From the NCBI GenBank assembly GCA_023391335.1, contig JAEWBG010000033.1:18269-82268 (forward strand): a DNA stretch of 64,000 nucleotides, read 5' to 3'. Each line of letters starts with the position of its first letter. The first letter of the stretch is position 1. The translations under genes and the position numbers were made by a program. Of this stretch, positions 10,146 through 19,190 are shown in pieces. Source of the stretch: Pseudomonadota bacterium. GTDB lineage: Bacteria > Pseudomonadota > Gammaproteobacteria > Steroidobacterales > Steroidobacteraceae. The notes beneath the pieces were generated by a model that was not told where the DNA came from, did not search any database, and saw only the letters and a list, made by a program, of their open reading frames with translations.

Positions 10146-12526
10146 ATCGCTCCGACTGGCAGCTCGAGCACGTGACGCAACTTGAGCGCCAAGTCTTCGT
10201 ATCCGAATGGTTTGCCAATGAGTTGCACGCCCGGATCGAGCCTGCCGTCGTGAACGATGACATCGCGCGCATATCCCGTTGCAAAGAGCACTTTGAGATC
10301 TGGGCGCAGCTTGAGCGCGGCATTTGCAAGTTGCTGGCCATTCAATCCGCCGGGCAGGACCACATCGCTAAACAACAGATCGATATGGCCGATGCTCGAG
10401 TCGTTGAGGACTTTTAAAGCCGAATGCCCATCGCGAGCTTGATGAACGCGATAGCCCAGCTCCTGCAGTAGGTCGACGGTGTATGCGCGAACGCTATCGT
10501 CATCTTCGACGACCAAAATCGTTTCACCCGATCTGCGCGAACGTTGCGGCTCGATTGGTACATCCGGCTGCGCATCGAGCTCGGCCAGCAAGCGGGGCAG
10601 CAGGATTTTGATTGCCGTGCCCACACCCGGCGTCGATTCGATCTGAACATGGCCGCCCGACTGTTTCACGAAGCCGTAAACCTGCGACAAGCCCAATCCG
10701 GTGCCTTGCCCCACGGCTTTGGTCGTAAAGAAGGGTTCGAATGCTCTGGCGAGCACATGCGATTCCATGCCTGAACCGCTATCCGTGACGATCAAGGCTG
10801 CGTATTCGCCCGCAGCAATGCCGGAGATCGACGGATCGGTCAACGCAAGGTTGCGCGTCTCGATTCGCAGCCTCCCGCCCTGCGGCATCGCATCGCGCGC
10901 ATTGACGGCGAGATTCAGCAATGCGCTTTCGAGTTGGTTTTCATCGATCGCCACACGCCATAGATCCGGCTCCAATTGGGTTTCGATGTCGACCAGCTCA
11001 CCCAGGGTTCGCCCCAACAGCTCCGACATGCCGCGCACGAGCCGATTGAGCTCCACCGCACGCGGATTGAGCGGCTGACGGCGCGAGAAGGCCAACAGTC
11101 TTTGCGTCAAATTGGCGGCACGACGCGCGCCTTCCATGGCGTTGTCCGTCGCACGCTTCAGACGAGCGTCGGTCTGCGGCATCTTTCGCTGCAGCGTCTC
11201 GAGATTACCGACCACGATCTGCAACAAATTGTTGAAATCGTGCGCGACCCCGCCGGTCAACTGCCCGACAGCTTCCATTTTCTGCGCTTGGCGCAATGCC
11301 TCTTCCGTCTCGGCCAGCCTCGCAGCGGCTTCACGATCTTCGCTCACGTCACGACCAACGACGTACACGCCTCGCTCACCCAGCGAAACCGACCAAGCGA
11401 TACATCGGTAGCGACCGTTCTTCGCGCGCAGGCGAAACTCGAGCGGGCGCCCAGATGTACGCGTCGCCGCCCGAGACGCAAGCCGGGCACGATCCAAATC
11501 GTCGGGATGAACGTAGAGCTGATAACGCGCACCCAGAAGCTCATCGACTGCGTAGCCCAACACATGAGTCCACGCGGGATTGACTTCGAGCAACCGGCCG
11601 TCCGGATCGATCACAGCGAACAAATCTTGCGACAGCTGCCAGAGTTCATCGCGTTCGGCGGTTCGCTGTGCAACGTGTTGCGTGAGCGTCTGATTCATCT
11701 CCTGCAGGGAGGACTCGACACGCTTGCGCTCGGTGATATCTGCAACGACACCGATCAGGCGCAGGCACTCGCCCTCTTCCACGAAGCAGCGCGCTGACGT
11801 CGAGAGCCAGCGCTCTTGCGCGTCGTTCACCCGACGGATGCCATATTCGATGGAAAGCGGCACGGCATTCTCGGAGCGAGCTGCTATGAGCACCGCATCG
11901 CGTAACCGCAGACGATCATTAGGATCGCAGCATTTTAGAAATGCATCGAACGAAACCTCCGCATCCTCTGCAAATCCCAAGATGCGTTTGCAACGCGTAT
12001 CCAATTCGAGTTGCGATGATTGCGGATCGAACGTCCACTTACCGAGGCCGGCCAATTCAACTGCGAGCTGATTGCTGAGTTCGCTCAAACGCAACGCTTC
12101 TTCGGCGCGCATTCTTTCCGAACGCTCCCGAGCCTCGCTGATCGCACGCTCCAAGGCCGCCGGCAGCCGATTCAAACCGCGCTTCATGACGTAGTCCGTG
12201 GCGCCGCGCTGCAATGCGTTGATCGCAAACTCCTCACCCACCACGCCGGACACGAAGATGAACGGCAGCTCCGGGTAGTGCGCACGCACCATCGAGAGAG
12301 CAGCGAGGCCATCGAAGTTGGGCAGCGAGAAGTCCGCCAAGATCACATCGAACTGATGCGACTCGAGCGCGCTGACGAAGGTTTCGCGATCGACGGCGCG
12401 ATGCAAATTGCAGGTCAGTCCGGCCTTGTACAGATGGCTGGCGACCAGCTCGGCATCGATGTCGCTGTCTTCTAGCAACAAGATGCGCACGGGCGTATCC
12501 GACTGCAGGTGCAAATTAGCCGCCAT
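10142..12526 (-). CDS. hybrid sensor histidine kinase, REC-PAS-PAS-HisKA-HATPase-REC
   Basis: This cytosolic signalling protein of 794 residues has no membrane segment. An N-terminal receiver (about 14-130, phospho-acceptor Asp65 in ILADFSLP) is followed by PAS (about 150-270), a short coiled coil, PAS (about 295-400) and a HisKA with His429 in GGVAHDFNNLL. Then come an ATPase domain (NLAVNARDAMPQGG, TDSGSGM, GTGLGLSQVYGF) and a C-terminal receiver (Asp721 in LLFSDVVLP). The ATPase and last receiver resemble the kinase family with AHDFNN H-boxes. It overlaps the response-regulator gene by 11 bases and the haem oxygenase gene by 4. The N-terminal receiver makes it a plausible phosphotransfer target of the phytochrome kinase. 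Confidence 0.93.
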   Translation of the reverse strand: MAANLHLQSDTPVRILLLEDSDIDAELVASHLYKAGLTCNLHRAVDRETFVSALESHQFDVILADFSLPNFDGLAALSMVRAHYPELPFIFVSGVVGEEFAINALQRGATDYVMKRGLNRLPAALERAISEARERSERMRAEEALRLSELSNQLAVELAGLGKWTFDPQSSQLELDTRCKRILGFAEDAEVSFDAFLKCCDPNDRLRLRDAVLIAARSENAVPLSIEYGIRRVNDAQERWLSTSARCFVEEGECLRLIGVVADITERKRVESSLQEMNQTLTQHVAQRTAERDELWQLSQDLFAVIDPDGRLLEVNPAWTHVLGYAVDELLGARYQLYVHPDDLDRARLASRAATRTSGRPLEFRLRAKNGRYRCIAWSVSLGERGVYVVGRDVSEDREAAARLAETEEALRQAQKMEAVGQLTGGVAHDFNNLLQIVVGNLETLQRKMPQTDARLKRATDNAMEGARRAANLTQRLLAFSRRQPLNPRAVELNRLVRGMSELLGRTLGELVDIETQLEPDLWRVAIDENQLESALLNLAVNARDAMPQGGRLRIETRNLALTDPSISGIAAGEYAALIVTDSGSGMESHVLARAFEPFFTTKAVGQGTGLGLSQVYGFVKQSGGHVQIESTPGVGTAIKILLPRLLAELDAQPDVPIEPQRSRRSGETILVVEDDDSVRAYTVDLLQELGYRVHQARDGHSALKVLNDSSIGHIDLLFSDVVLPGGLNGQQLANAALKLRPDLKVLFATGYARDVIVHDGRLDPGVQLIGKPFGYEDLALKLRHVLELPVGAM

Positions 12527-12968
12527 TGCTTGACCTCGGCGGCGGCTCGTTCAACACGGCCCAAAACATTCCCAGGTCTTGGATCGCCTCGAAGAACGCA
12601 TTGAAGTCTACGGGCTTGACGACAAATGCATTCACACCGAGTTGGTAGCTGCGCAGTAGATCGCTTTCTTCGCGCGAAGATGTGAGCATCACCACGGGAA
12701 TTTGCCGCTGCTGCGGATCGCTCTTGATGCGCTCGAGCACCTGCAATCCATCGAGCCTCGGCAGTTTCAGATCCAAGAGCACGACGGCTGGGTCGCCATG
12801 CGGCCGCTCAGCGTGATCGTTGCGCCGATACAAGAAATCCAGCGCTTCCACCCCATCGCGCGCTATGACGATGTCATTTGCGAGCTGACACTTCGCGAGC
12901 GCTGCAAGCGTGAGCTCCAAGTCCTTGGGATTGTCTTCGACGAGCAGTATCGGTCTCAGATCAGGCAT
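12516..12968 (-). CDS. single-domain response regulator (Rcp1-like)
   Basis: This 150-residue stand-alone receiver has no output domain. ILLVEDNPKDLELTL gives the acidic pocket, AVVLLDLKLPRLDG carries the acceptor Asp66, and the conserved Thr and Lys appear in VVMLTSS and FVVKPVDF. The type is that of phytochrome-associated Rcp1 regulators. I prefer the ATG at 12966-12968 over an upstream GTG (12977), because the protein family begins close to the first strand. It overlaps the phytochrome stop and the hybrid kinase start, so it probably shuttles phosphate between them. Confidence 0.92.
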   Translation of the reverse strand: MPDLRPILLVEDNPKDLELTLAALAKCQLANDIVIARDGVEALDFLYRRNDHAERPHGDPAVVLLDLKLPRLDGLQVLERIKSDPQQRQIPVVMLTSSREESDLLRSYQLGVNAFVVKPVDFNAFFEAIQDLGMFWAVLNEPPPRSSNGG

Positions 12969-15186
12969 GCGGCGCACTCGATGACGTCAAGGGAATTCCA
13001 AAGCGAAACGTGGCGCCGACGTCGAACGCTCCTTCCGCCGCAATCCAACCCTTATGGCGATCGATAATGCGCTTGGTCAGCGCGAGACCAATTCCTGTGC
13101 CCTCGTAGTCCTCCATGCGGTGCAGGCGCTGGAACACGCCGAACAATTTATCGGCGTACGCCATGTCGAAACCCACGCCGTTGTCTTTGATGGTGTACAC
13201 GCATTCATCGTCATTGCTGTAGCCGCTGACTTCGATCACGGCAGGATTGCGCGAGCGGCTGTACTTCACCGCGTTCTGCAGCAAGTTGACGAAGACCTGC
13301 CGCAGCAACGCCGCATCGCCCCAAATGGGTGGCAGCTGGCCGATCCGCCATTCAATATTGCGATCGCGGGTATCCAACTCGAGCGTACGTATCGATTCCT
13401 GCACGAGCTTATTCGCATCGATTTTGATGATCGCGAGGCTCGCACGACCCAAGTGCGAGAAGTTCAGCAAGTCATCGACCAACTGACCGGCACTCGCGGC
13501 GGCATCAACGATCGAGTTGAGATAGTGCTGGGATAGATCGCTGAGATTCTTCTCGCGCTCGCGCAGCAGCTGTGTGTAACCGACGATGTGACGGAAGGGC
13601 GCTCGCAGATCGTGACTCACGGAATACGAGAACGACTCGAGTTCGCGGTTGGACTGCTGAAGTTGCGCCGTCAGCTCGGCACGTTCCTCTGCCCTGCGCA
13701 GCACGAAACTGATGATCGAATGACGGAAATCGACGAGGCTATCGATCTCGGCCTGAGTCCAGGGCTGTGCCGTGAGCGTCACCTTCTCCTTCCAAACCTC
13801 GAACGAATTGCGAGGATGCAGCTCGCCACCATTGGTTTGACTCACGGGCTTGCGGGGATCGCCACCCCACTCGACCGTGCGCGTCACTTCCGGACGAAAC
13901 CACATGACGTAGCTCGGATGGAGTTGCGAAATCGAAATGGCGATCAGGCCCGACGCGACAGCTGCCAGATCGGCAAACTCCGGCCAATCGAGCGGCAAGG
14001 AGTCGGTCGAAAACGATTCCAACACGCCCACTGTTTGCAGCCGAGCGGCAAGGTCCTTCACGCGCTCGGCCGAGGGTGCTTCGCCCACGCAGTGCGCGCC
14101 GGTCGAATCGACAACCGCGGCGCCGGTCGCTTGACCTAACCGCATCCACAACTCGGCATTCTGCGCGAGCCCCGCATGCACCGAAGGCGCCTCGCCCAAG
14201 TTCGCGAGCAGTTCCGCCTCGATGCGCTTGAGTTCGATGCGGCGAGTCGCGTACGACGCGCGCTCCCGCGCACCGATTTGCAAAGAAACCACTTTGCCCA
14301 TCAGATCGCAGGCGTTACGGACTTGCGCGTTGACTCGCTTAGCGCCTGCGTTGTGACACGAGATCAGGCCCCACAGTTCACCCTCGACGAGTATCGAAAC
14401 AGACATCGAAGCGAGCGTGCCCATGTTGCGCATGTATTGAAGATGCACGGGCGACACGCTGCGCAACGCAGCCCCACTCAGATCCAACGGTGCGTTATCG
14501 GCGGGACAGAGTGCTGGCACCACGCGCATGGGCCGATAATTCGCATCGGGAATCAACCGCAAGCGATTTGCGCGATACAGCGCGCGCGCCTGCGCAGGAA
14601 TGTCGCTCGCTGGAAATCGGAGTCCGAGGTATGAAGGCAGTACGCCATCGCTCGCTTCCGCAATGACTTCACCATTCCAGTTGCGATCGAAGCGATACAC
14701 GAGCACGCGGTTGAATTGGGTGATACGCAGGAACTCGCGGGCAACGAGTTCGCACATGTCCGTTAGGGAAGCTTCGGCCTGTACGTCCTCGGCAAACTTC
14801 GCCAGATGCGGATACAGACTTTCCAGCGTCGCGCTTTCGCTCTCAGGCACATCCTCGAATTCGAGAATGATGCCCTGACGTGTGCGATGGCCGATGACCT
14901 GCACTTTGCGATCGCCCACAGTCGCAGTGCGCAGATACGATGGATCGTTCGAGTGCAGCCAGGTTTGGATGTTGCTGCAGATCGATGTGCCGAAGTCCGC
15001 AAGCGTGAGCGATGTCGCCGGCCAAGCAAGCCCTAGTCGATCTAGTAGGTTTTCACTAGCTTGCAGAACCGCGAGCGAAGCGGGATCCAACACAACCAAT
15101 GCGCCGTGCGGTTGGATGCCACCCGGAATGTGAATGGCTTCCTGCTCGCACCGGTTCCGATCGATCTGCGCGCTTGAACCCGTCAT
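12961..15186 (-). CDS. bphP: bacteriophytochrome histidine kinase
   Basis: This is a red/far-red photoreceptor kinase of 741 residues. The PAS domain carries the biliverdin-attaching Cys13, just before EAIHIPGGIQPHG. The GAF domain has PASDIP (192-197) with Asp195, and the chromophore-contacting His248 in SVSPVHLQYM. The PHY domain holds the tongue motif PRNSF (458-462). The output is HisKA with His525 in SVSHDLRAPFRHI and an ATPase domain (NLLQNAVKYS, DNGVGFD, GTGIGLALTKRI). All key residues are present, so it should be photoactive. It is the first gene of the four-gene overlapping operon ending in haem oxygenase. The start is ATG at 15184-15186. Confidence 0.97.
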   Translation of the reverse strand: MTGSSAQIDRNRCEQEAIHIPGGIQPHGALVVLDPASLAVLQASENLLDRLGLAWPATSLTLADFGTSICSNIQTWLHSNDPSYLRTATVGDRKVQVIGHRTRQGIILEFEDVPESESATLESLYPHLAKFAEDVQAEASLTDMCELVAREFLRITQFNRVLVYRFDRNWNGEVIAEASDGVLPSYLGLRFPASDIPAQARALYRANRLRLIPDANYRPMRVVPALCPADNAPLDLSGAALRSVSPVHLQYMRNMGTLASMSVSILVEGELWGLISCHNAGAKRVNAQVRNACDLMGKVVSLQIGARERASYATRRIELKRIEAELLANLGEAPSVHAGLAQNAELWMRLGQATGAAVVDSTGAHCVGEAPSAERVKDLAARLQTVGVLESFSTDSLPLDWPEFADLAAVASGLIAISISQLHPSYVMWFRPEVTRTVEWGGDPRKPVSQTNGGELHPRNSFEVWKEKVTLTAQPWTQAEIDSLVDFRHSIISFVLRRAEERAELTAQLQQSNRELESFSYSVSHDLRAPFRHIVGYTQLLREREKNLSDLSQHYLNSIVDAAASAGQLVDDLLNFSHLGRASLAIIKIDANKLVQESIRTLELDTRDRNIEWRIGQLPPIWGDAALLRQVFVNLLQNAVKYSRSRNPAVIEVSGYSNDDECVYTIKDNGVGFDMAYADKLFGVFQRLHRMEDYEGTGIGLALTKRIIDRHKGWIAAEGAFDVGATFRFGIPLTSSSAPHA

Positions 15187-15473
15187 GACCTAAAGGGTTG
15201 TTAGACCTCGCAACGCCGGCTGTGGCCGGAGTAGCTCGAGTTTCGTTATTCGCCCGGAAGCGCCGGGATCGCCGCTGCCCTAATAGATGAGGTCTCAAGC
15301 TATACGCGGGCCCGATATTACGCATCAGCCGCGAAATTGGTTCCAAGGACGTTCGATCTTGCCTGCCAACCTCCACCTCATCGATCGCCTGAAGCTCGAC
15401 AGCAAGCGCTGCACGGTCGACGGGTTGCGATGGGTCATGCCCTTCGAGCCGCCGCGGCTGATATTCTTGACGC
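15187..15473. other. divergent intergenic region between bphP and the DUF3667 gene
   Basis: These 287 bases separate two genes read away from each other, so promoters for both must lie here. I see only short GC-rich inverted segments (for example GCCGGCTGTGGCCGG near 15214) and no confident -35/-10 pair, riboswitch or RNA gene. Confidence 0.4.
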
Positions 15474-16607
15474 ATGAGTGCAGACATCGAAGCAGCGGGC
15501 GATGCAATCACGGGCGCGATCATCGCAAAAACCATAGAAGGCCAAAGTGCTGGGCCACCGCACGAAGGGTCATCGCACGCCTGCTTGAACTGTGGAGCGC
15601 AACTCACCGGAACCTACTGTTCGAACTGCGGACAGGCCGCACACATCCACCGCACGCTGCACTCCTTGGCTCACGACATCCTGCACGGCGTCTTTCATTT
15701 CGAAGGCAAGTTCTGGTCGACATTGCCGCAACTGTTCTTCTTTCCAGGCCGGCTTACGCGGCGCTATATCGATGGGGAACGGGCGAAGTTCGTCTCTCCC
15801 ATGGCCTTGTTCCTCTTCACCGTATTCACGATGTTTGCGGTGTTCTCGGTCACGACCTCGAGCTTGTCGGGAGCGGATGCCAATGCGGCGATCGGCAGTT
15901 GGAAGCAAGGCAACCAGCGCGCAATGGATACGACCGACGCAAAGATCGATCGCCTCGAAGCGCGGCTGGAGCAGAAGGATCTGACGGCCGCGCAGCAGAA
16001 CTCCATCGAAACAGAAATCGCCGATCTCAAGGCGTCTCGCAAGGTTATGGAAGCGCTGGCACGTGGAGATTGGGCGGGCGTTCGCGAAGCGAAGGAGGAA
16101 CAGGCTCGCTTCCATGGTCAAGATCCTGCCACAGCTAAAACGCATCTGGGATTTACCACAGGATGGGCGGCGCTCGACAAGCGTCTCGAGGCTGGCATCG
16201 ACGAAGCGAACGAGAACCCAGCGCTGCTCTTGTACAAGCTCAAGACCAGCGGCTATAAATTTTCCTGGATGCTGATTCCGCTGAGCATTCCATTCATTTG
16301 GTTGCTGTTCTTCTGGCGGCGCGATCTGCCGCTCTACGATCACGCGATCTTTGCGACGTACTCGATCACCTTCATGATGTTGTTGGTGACGTTCGTTTCG
16401 GTGCTCGCTTACGTGGGTGCGCCGGCGTGGCTTTGGGGACTGCTCCTGACATTCGCCCCACCGATCCACATGTACAAGCAGTTGCGCGGTGCGTATCAGT
16501 TGTCTCGCGCCGGTGCGTCGATCCGCATGTTTTGCTTGTCGATCTTCAGCTTGATCGTGCTGTCGATCTTCTCCGTCCTACTGCTGATCATGGACGTGAT
16601 CGGTTAA
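15474..16607 (+). CDS. DUF3667 membrane protein with zinc ribbon
   Basis: This 377-residue inner-membrane protein has an N-terminal zinc ribbon C-x2-C...C-x2-C (CLNCGAQLTGTYCSNCGQ, about 38-55). The family-typical HIHRTLHSLAHDILHGVFHF and FFPGRLTRRYIDGERAKFVSP follow, then a first membrane helix (MALFLFTVFTMFAVFSV). A charged coiled-coil-like loop of about 120 residues comes next, then four more hydrophobic helices. The pattern is that of DUF3667, whose function is unknown. The zinc ribbon would face the cytosol. It is monocistronic, convergent with the serine-hydrolase-like gene 27 bases downstream. Confidence 0.85.
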   Translation: MSADIEAAGDAITGAIIAKTIEGQSAGPPHEGSSHACLNCGAQLTGTYCSNCGQAAHIHRTLHSLAHDILHGVFHFEGKFWSTLPQLFFFPGRLTRRYIDGERAKFVSPMALFLFTVFTMFAVFSVTTSSLSGADANAAIGSWKQGNQRAMDTTDAKIDRLEARLEQKDLTAAQQNSIETEIADLKASRKVMEALARGDWAGVREAKEEQARFHGQDPATAKTHLGFTTGWAALDKRLEAGIDEANENPALLLYKLKTSGYKFSWMLIPLSIPFIWLLFFWRRDLPLYDHAIFATYSITFMMLLVTFVSVLAYVGAPAWLWGLLLTFAPPIHMYKQLRGAYQLSRAGASIRMFCLSIFSLIVLSIFSVLLLIMDVIG

Positions 16608-16634
16608 CGTGCAATCGATCCGTGTCAGCACGGG

Positions 16635-17825
16635 CTAATGTTTTTTGAGCGAACGATCCCAAGACTTCGCCACGTCCAGCACTCGCTCCACGAAGTCGTC
16701 GTACTCGTCGTTTGGCTGGGTCACTAACCGGACCGCGACGAGCCGTGTTTGGGGCACGACTACGATGAAGTTACCCGCGCCGCTCGCACTGAATGCCGTC
16801 ATCGGACCCAATTCCAAGTGGAAGATCGTGCCCATCCTGATCGAATGTTCCTGTGCAGTCGCATAGAACGTCTCGAATTCATCGTCCGAGAGGACGTGGT
16901 GCAGAGCTGCGACGAGCGATTCTGAGCTATCGAACGACTTGCCTTCCAGACGCGACATTTTTGCGACGACATCCGGCTGCAGAGCCAATTTGCGGATGAG
17001 CTCGATGCTCGCTGCATCCACGCTCAACCGAATCCACGCGGGCGTACGCATCCAGAGCAGCCCGTATTCCACGCTTTGGTTCGTCTGCGGATTCAGCATC
17101 TCGTCGATGAACGATTCGGGCACGATCTGGCGATCGATCCACTTACCTTTGTCTAACACCAGTTGACCGATCTTCGCTGCATCATCGGCACTCAAGGTCA
17201 ATCCAGTGGATCCCGGCGCGTTGCCAGCAGCATCGTGTTGCCAGGACGCTGCTTGGAATCCGAGACGCGCGAACAACTCGCGTTCAATGTATTCGTCAGC
17301 GGGAATGTCTGCGGCTTTGCCGATGATGCCCATCAGCAAGTCGACCGCGGCGTCGCTCTGCGAAAACGTCTCGCCAGGATCGCTCGTCAGTTCCGCCGCG
17401 AGCGCGTAACGCACGACATCGGGAGGCGTAGCAGTGACACTTGCGTCGTCGTGCAAACCAGATGTCTGATTCAGCAGCATACGAACGGTCACGAGACGTT
17501 TTCGGCCTTGATTCCACTCCGGGTAAAACCGATAGACCGGGGTATCGAGCGATTCCAATTGCCCCTCGCGCAGCAGCGCTCCGATGCCTAAGGCCACCAG
17601 TGATTGAGTGGCGGATTGCAAATCGATGCTTTGCGAGCCCACGTCGCGGTCGCGGTACTCGCCCACTTGCTTTCCATCTCGCAGCAACAGCACCGCGGCG
17701 CTGTGCGTTTGCTCGCCACGAGCAATCAGTTTCTTAACCTCTGCCCGAGACGACGCGCTCGCCACACCTGCTGCAAACAACGCGATGCACGCAAAAATGA
17801 GTTTCGCGAACGAGCTCTTGATCAA
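16635..17825 (-). CDS. beta-lactamase/esterase-fold protein with degraded active site
   Basis: This 396-residue exported protein has a signal peptide (MIKSSFAKLIFACIALFAAG, cleavage near ASA). The fold is that of class C beta-lactamases/esterases: LLLRDGK, LLNQTSGL, LGFQAASW and the late strand GAGNFIVVVPQTRLVAV fit. The catalytic S-x-x-K box reads S-A-T-Q, and the Y-x-N box region reads F-S-Q-S-D, so the lysine and tyrosine are missing. I therefore expect no hydrolase activity; a binding role is possible. The start is TTG at 17823-17825, preceded by AAGGA at good spacing and overlapping the kinase stop. It is the last gene of the leftward rhamnose operon, where a mutarotase (rhaU) would be expected. 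Confidence 0.75.
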   Translation of the reverse strand: MIKSSFAKLIFACIALFAAGVASASSRAEVKKLIARGEQTHSAAVLLLRDGKQVGEYRDRDVGSQSIDLQSATQSLVALGIGALLREGQLESLDTPVYRFYPEWNQGRKRLVTVRMLLNQTSGLHDDASVTATPPDVVRYALAAELTSDPGETFSQSDAAVDLLMGIIGKAADIPADEYIERELFARLGFQAASWQHDAAGNAPGSTGLTLSADDAAKIGQLVLDKGKWIDRQIVPESFIDEMLNPQTNQSVEYGLLWMRTPAWIRLSVDAASIELIRKLALQPDVVAKMSRLEGKSFDSSESLVAALHHVLSDDEFETFYATAQEHSIRMGTIFHLELGPMTAFSASGAGNFIVVVPQTRLVAVRLVTQPNDEYDDFVERVLDVAKSWDRSLKKH

Positions 17826-19186
17826 GTGGACGGTTCCTTAGCCGTAAGTTCGCGCCAACGTGCGCGGTAGTGATCGAAACCCGAAATATCCAGCGGCTGC
17901 GCTGGCTCCGAAGGTTCGCATGGCTGCACTTGCGCACCCGCAAGAAAGCAGACGCCTGCCAACTCCGCAGCGGAGCTTACTAGAACCCGCCGCGAGCGAT
18001 CGCAACTTGCGAGCAGGCGATTGAAAAACGGATTGCGAGCAAAAGGTCCGTCGATGAAGACGTTCTGCTGGAATCCAAGCGATTCGATCAACGCGTCGGT
18101 CATCAGAACGGAGTAAAGCGTGGCCACAGCCGCGGATCCGCCACGGCCTGCATCTTGCAAGCCGATGACACTGCCGTGCCGCGAAGCGAACGGACCTGAA
18201 CCGACGAACGCGGGTAGCGCCATAGCGCCGGTTTCAATGCTCCGCGCAATAGCGGTCAGGTCGGCATCCTCGCGAGTGCCCGCGATCAACTCATACTCGC
18301 GGCCACCCATGTACCGCGCGGTCGGCACCGCGGAGCCGAATACGTCTACGTTGGCAAGCATGTCTCGCTGTTCTTGCAGCATCGCAAGTTCGCCGCCATT
18401 ACTCATCGCAATGGTCCAAGTGCCGCTCGAGACGATCGTGAAGCCTTCATCCTCACGCCCGAGCAGAACCTTGAGGTACGACGCATTCGAATCGTGCACG
18501 CCGCACACCACACGACACGACAGCGGCAGTCCTGTCGCAGCGGCGAAGGCTGGGGTCACTGTCCCCAGTGTGTCTCCGGCGAATTGAATCGGCGGAAACA
18601 GATCGGCCCAATTCTGATCGATGGCCAAACTCGAATAGGCGCATTCACCCGGCAGCCACAAATCCGTATGACAACCCAGCGAACTCACCTCGCTCGCGAT
18701 TACACCGCAGCATCGCCACGCCCAGTATTGGGGATACAGCAATGCGTGCGTCACTCGTGCGAATACATCAGCATGTTTGGTTTGTAAGAAGAAGAGTTGC
18801 CGACCCAAGTTGAGGCCAAGCGACAGATCCGGCGAATACGTTTTCATGAATCCATCGCGCCGCTCGCGATAGGCATCGGCGACCGAATCAAATTGGGCGT
18901 CCTCGTAGTCGCATGCGGCAATCACGTCATGGTGCTTATCGAGCAACACCGCCGCCGCACCGTGCGCTACCGGTACGATTGCACTCACAACTCCGACGTC
19001 GGGCGCCGCTGCAAGCGTTCGCACCAGCCATTCTTCGATCGCGAAGAGATCGAGTTGTGCGCCGAGATCGTTGCGAACGATTCGATTCGCGCGTGCCGCG
19101 GTGAACGTTCGCTCGCCGGTATTGCTGTCGATCAACGACAGCTTGGAGTTCGTCTTGCCGATATCGATGAGCGCGATGATGGACAC
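17822..19186 (-). CDS. rhaK: FGGY-family carbohydrate kinase, probable L-rhamnulokinase
   Basis: This cytosolic kinase of 454 residues is predicted to phosphorylate L-rhamnulose. The N-terminal phosphate-binding strand is ALIDIGKTNSKLSL, and VVCGVHDSNASYL and TIVSSGTWT belong to the second half of the FGGY fold. The GTG at 19184-19186 is chosen because the kinase fold begins at once (SIIALIDIG); it lies 4 bases after the permease stop. A longer frame (to 19264) runs into the permease gene and adds no family-like sequence. The specificity call rests on position inside the rhamnose cluster; rhamnulokinases of the rhizobial RhaK type share this layout. Confidence 0.85.
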   Translation of the reverse strand: MSIIALIDIGKTNSKLSLIDSNTGERTFTAARANRIVRNDLGAQLDLFAIEEWLVRTLAAAPDVGVVSAIVPVAHGAAAVLLDKHHDVIAACDYEDAQFDSVADAYRERRDGFMKTYSPDLSLGLNLGRQLFFLQTKHADVFARVTHALLYPQYWAWRCCGVIASEVSSLGCHTDLWLPGECAYSSLAIDQNWADLFPPIQFAGDTLGTVTPAFAAATGLPLSCRVVCGVHDSNASYLKVLLGREDEGFTIVSSGTWTIAMSNGGELAMLQEQRDMLANVDVFGSAVPTARYMGGREYELIAGTREDADLTAIARSIETGAMALPAFVGSGPFASRHGSVIGLQDAGRGGSAAVATLYSVLMTDALIESLGFQQNVFIDGPFARNPFFNRLLASCDRSRRVLVSSAAELAGVCFLAGAQVQPCEPSEPAQPLDISGFDHYRARWRELTAKEPST

Positions 19187-19190
19187 GGAT

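Noticed and set aside
18120..18587. Plus-strand gene inside the rhamnulokinase region
   Set aside because: It is antisense to a well-supported FGGY kinase, with low-complexity Ser/Arg composition.
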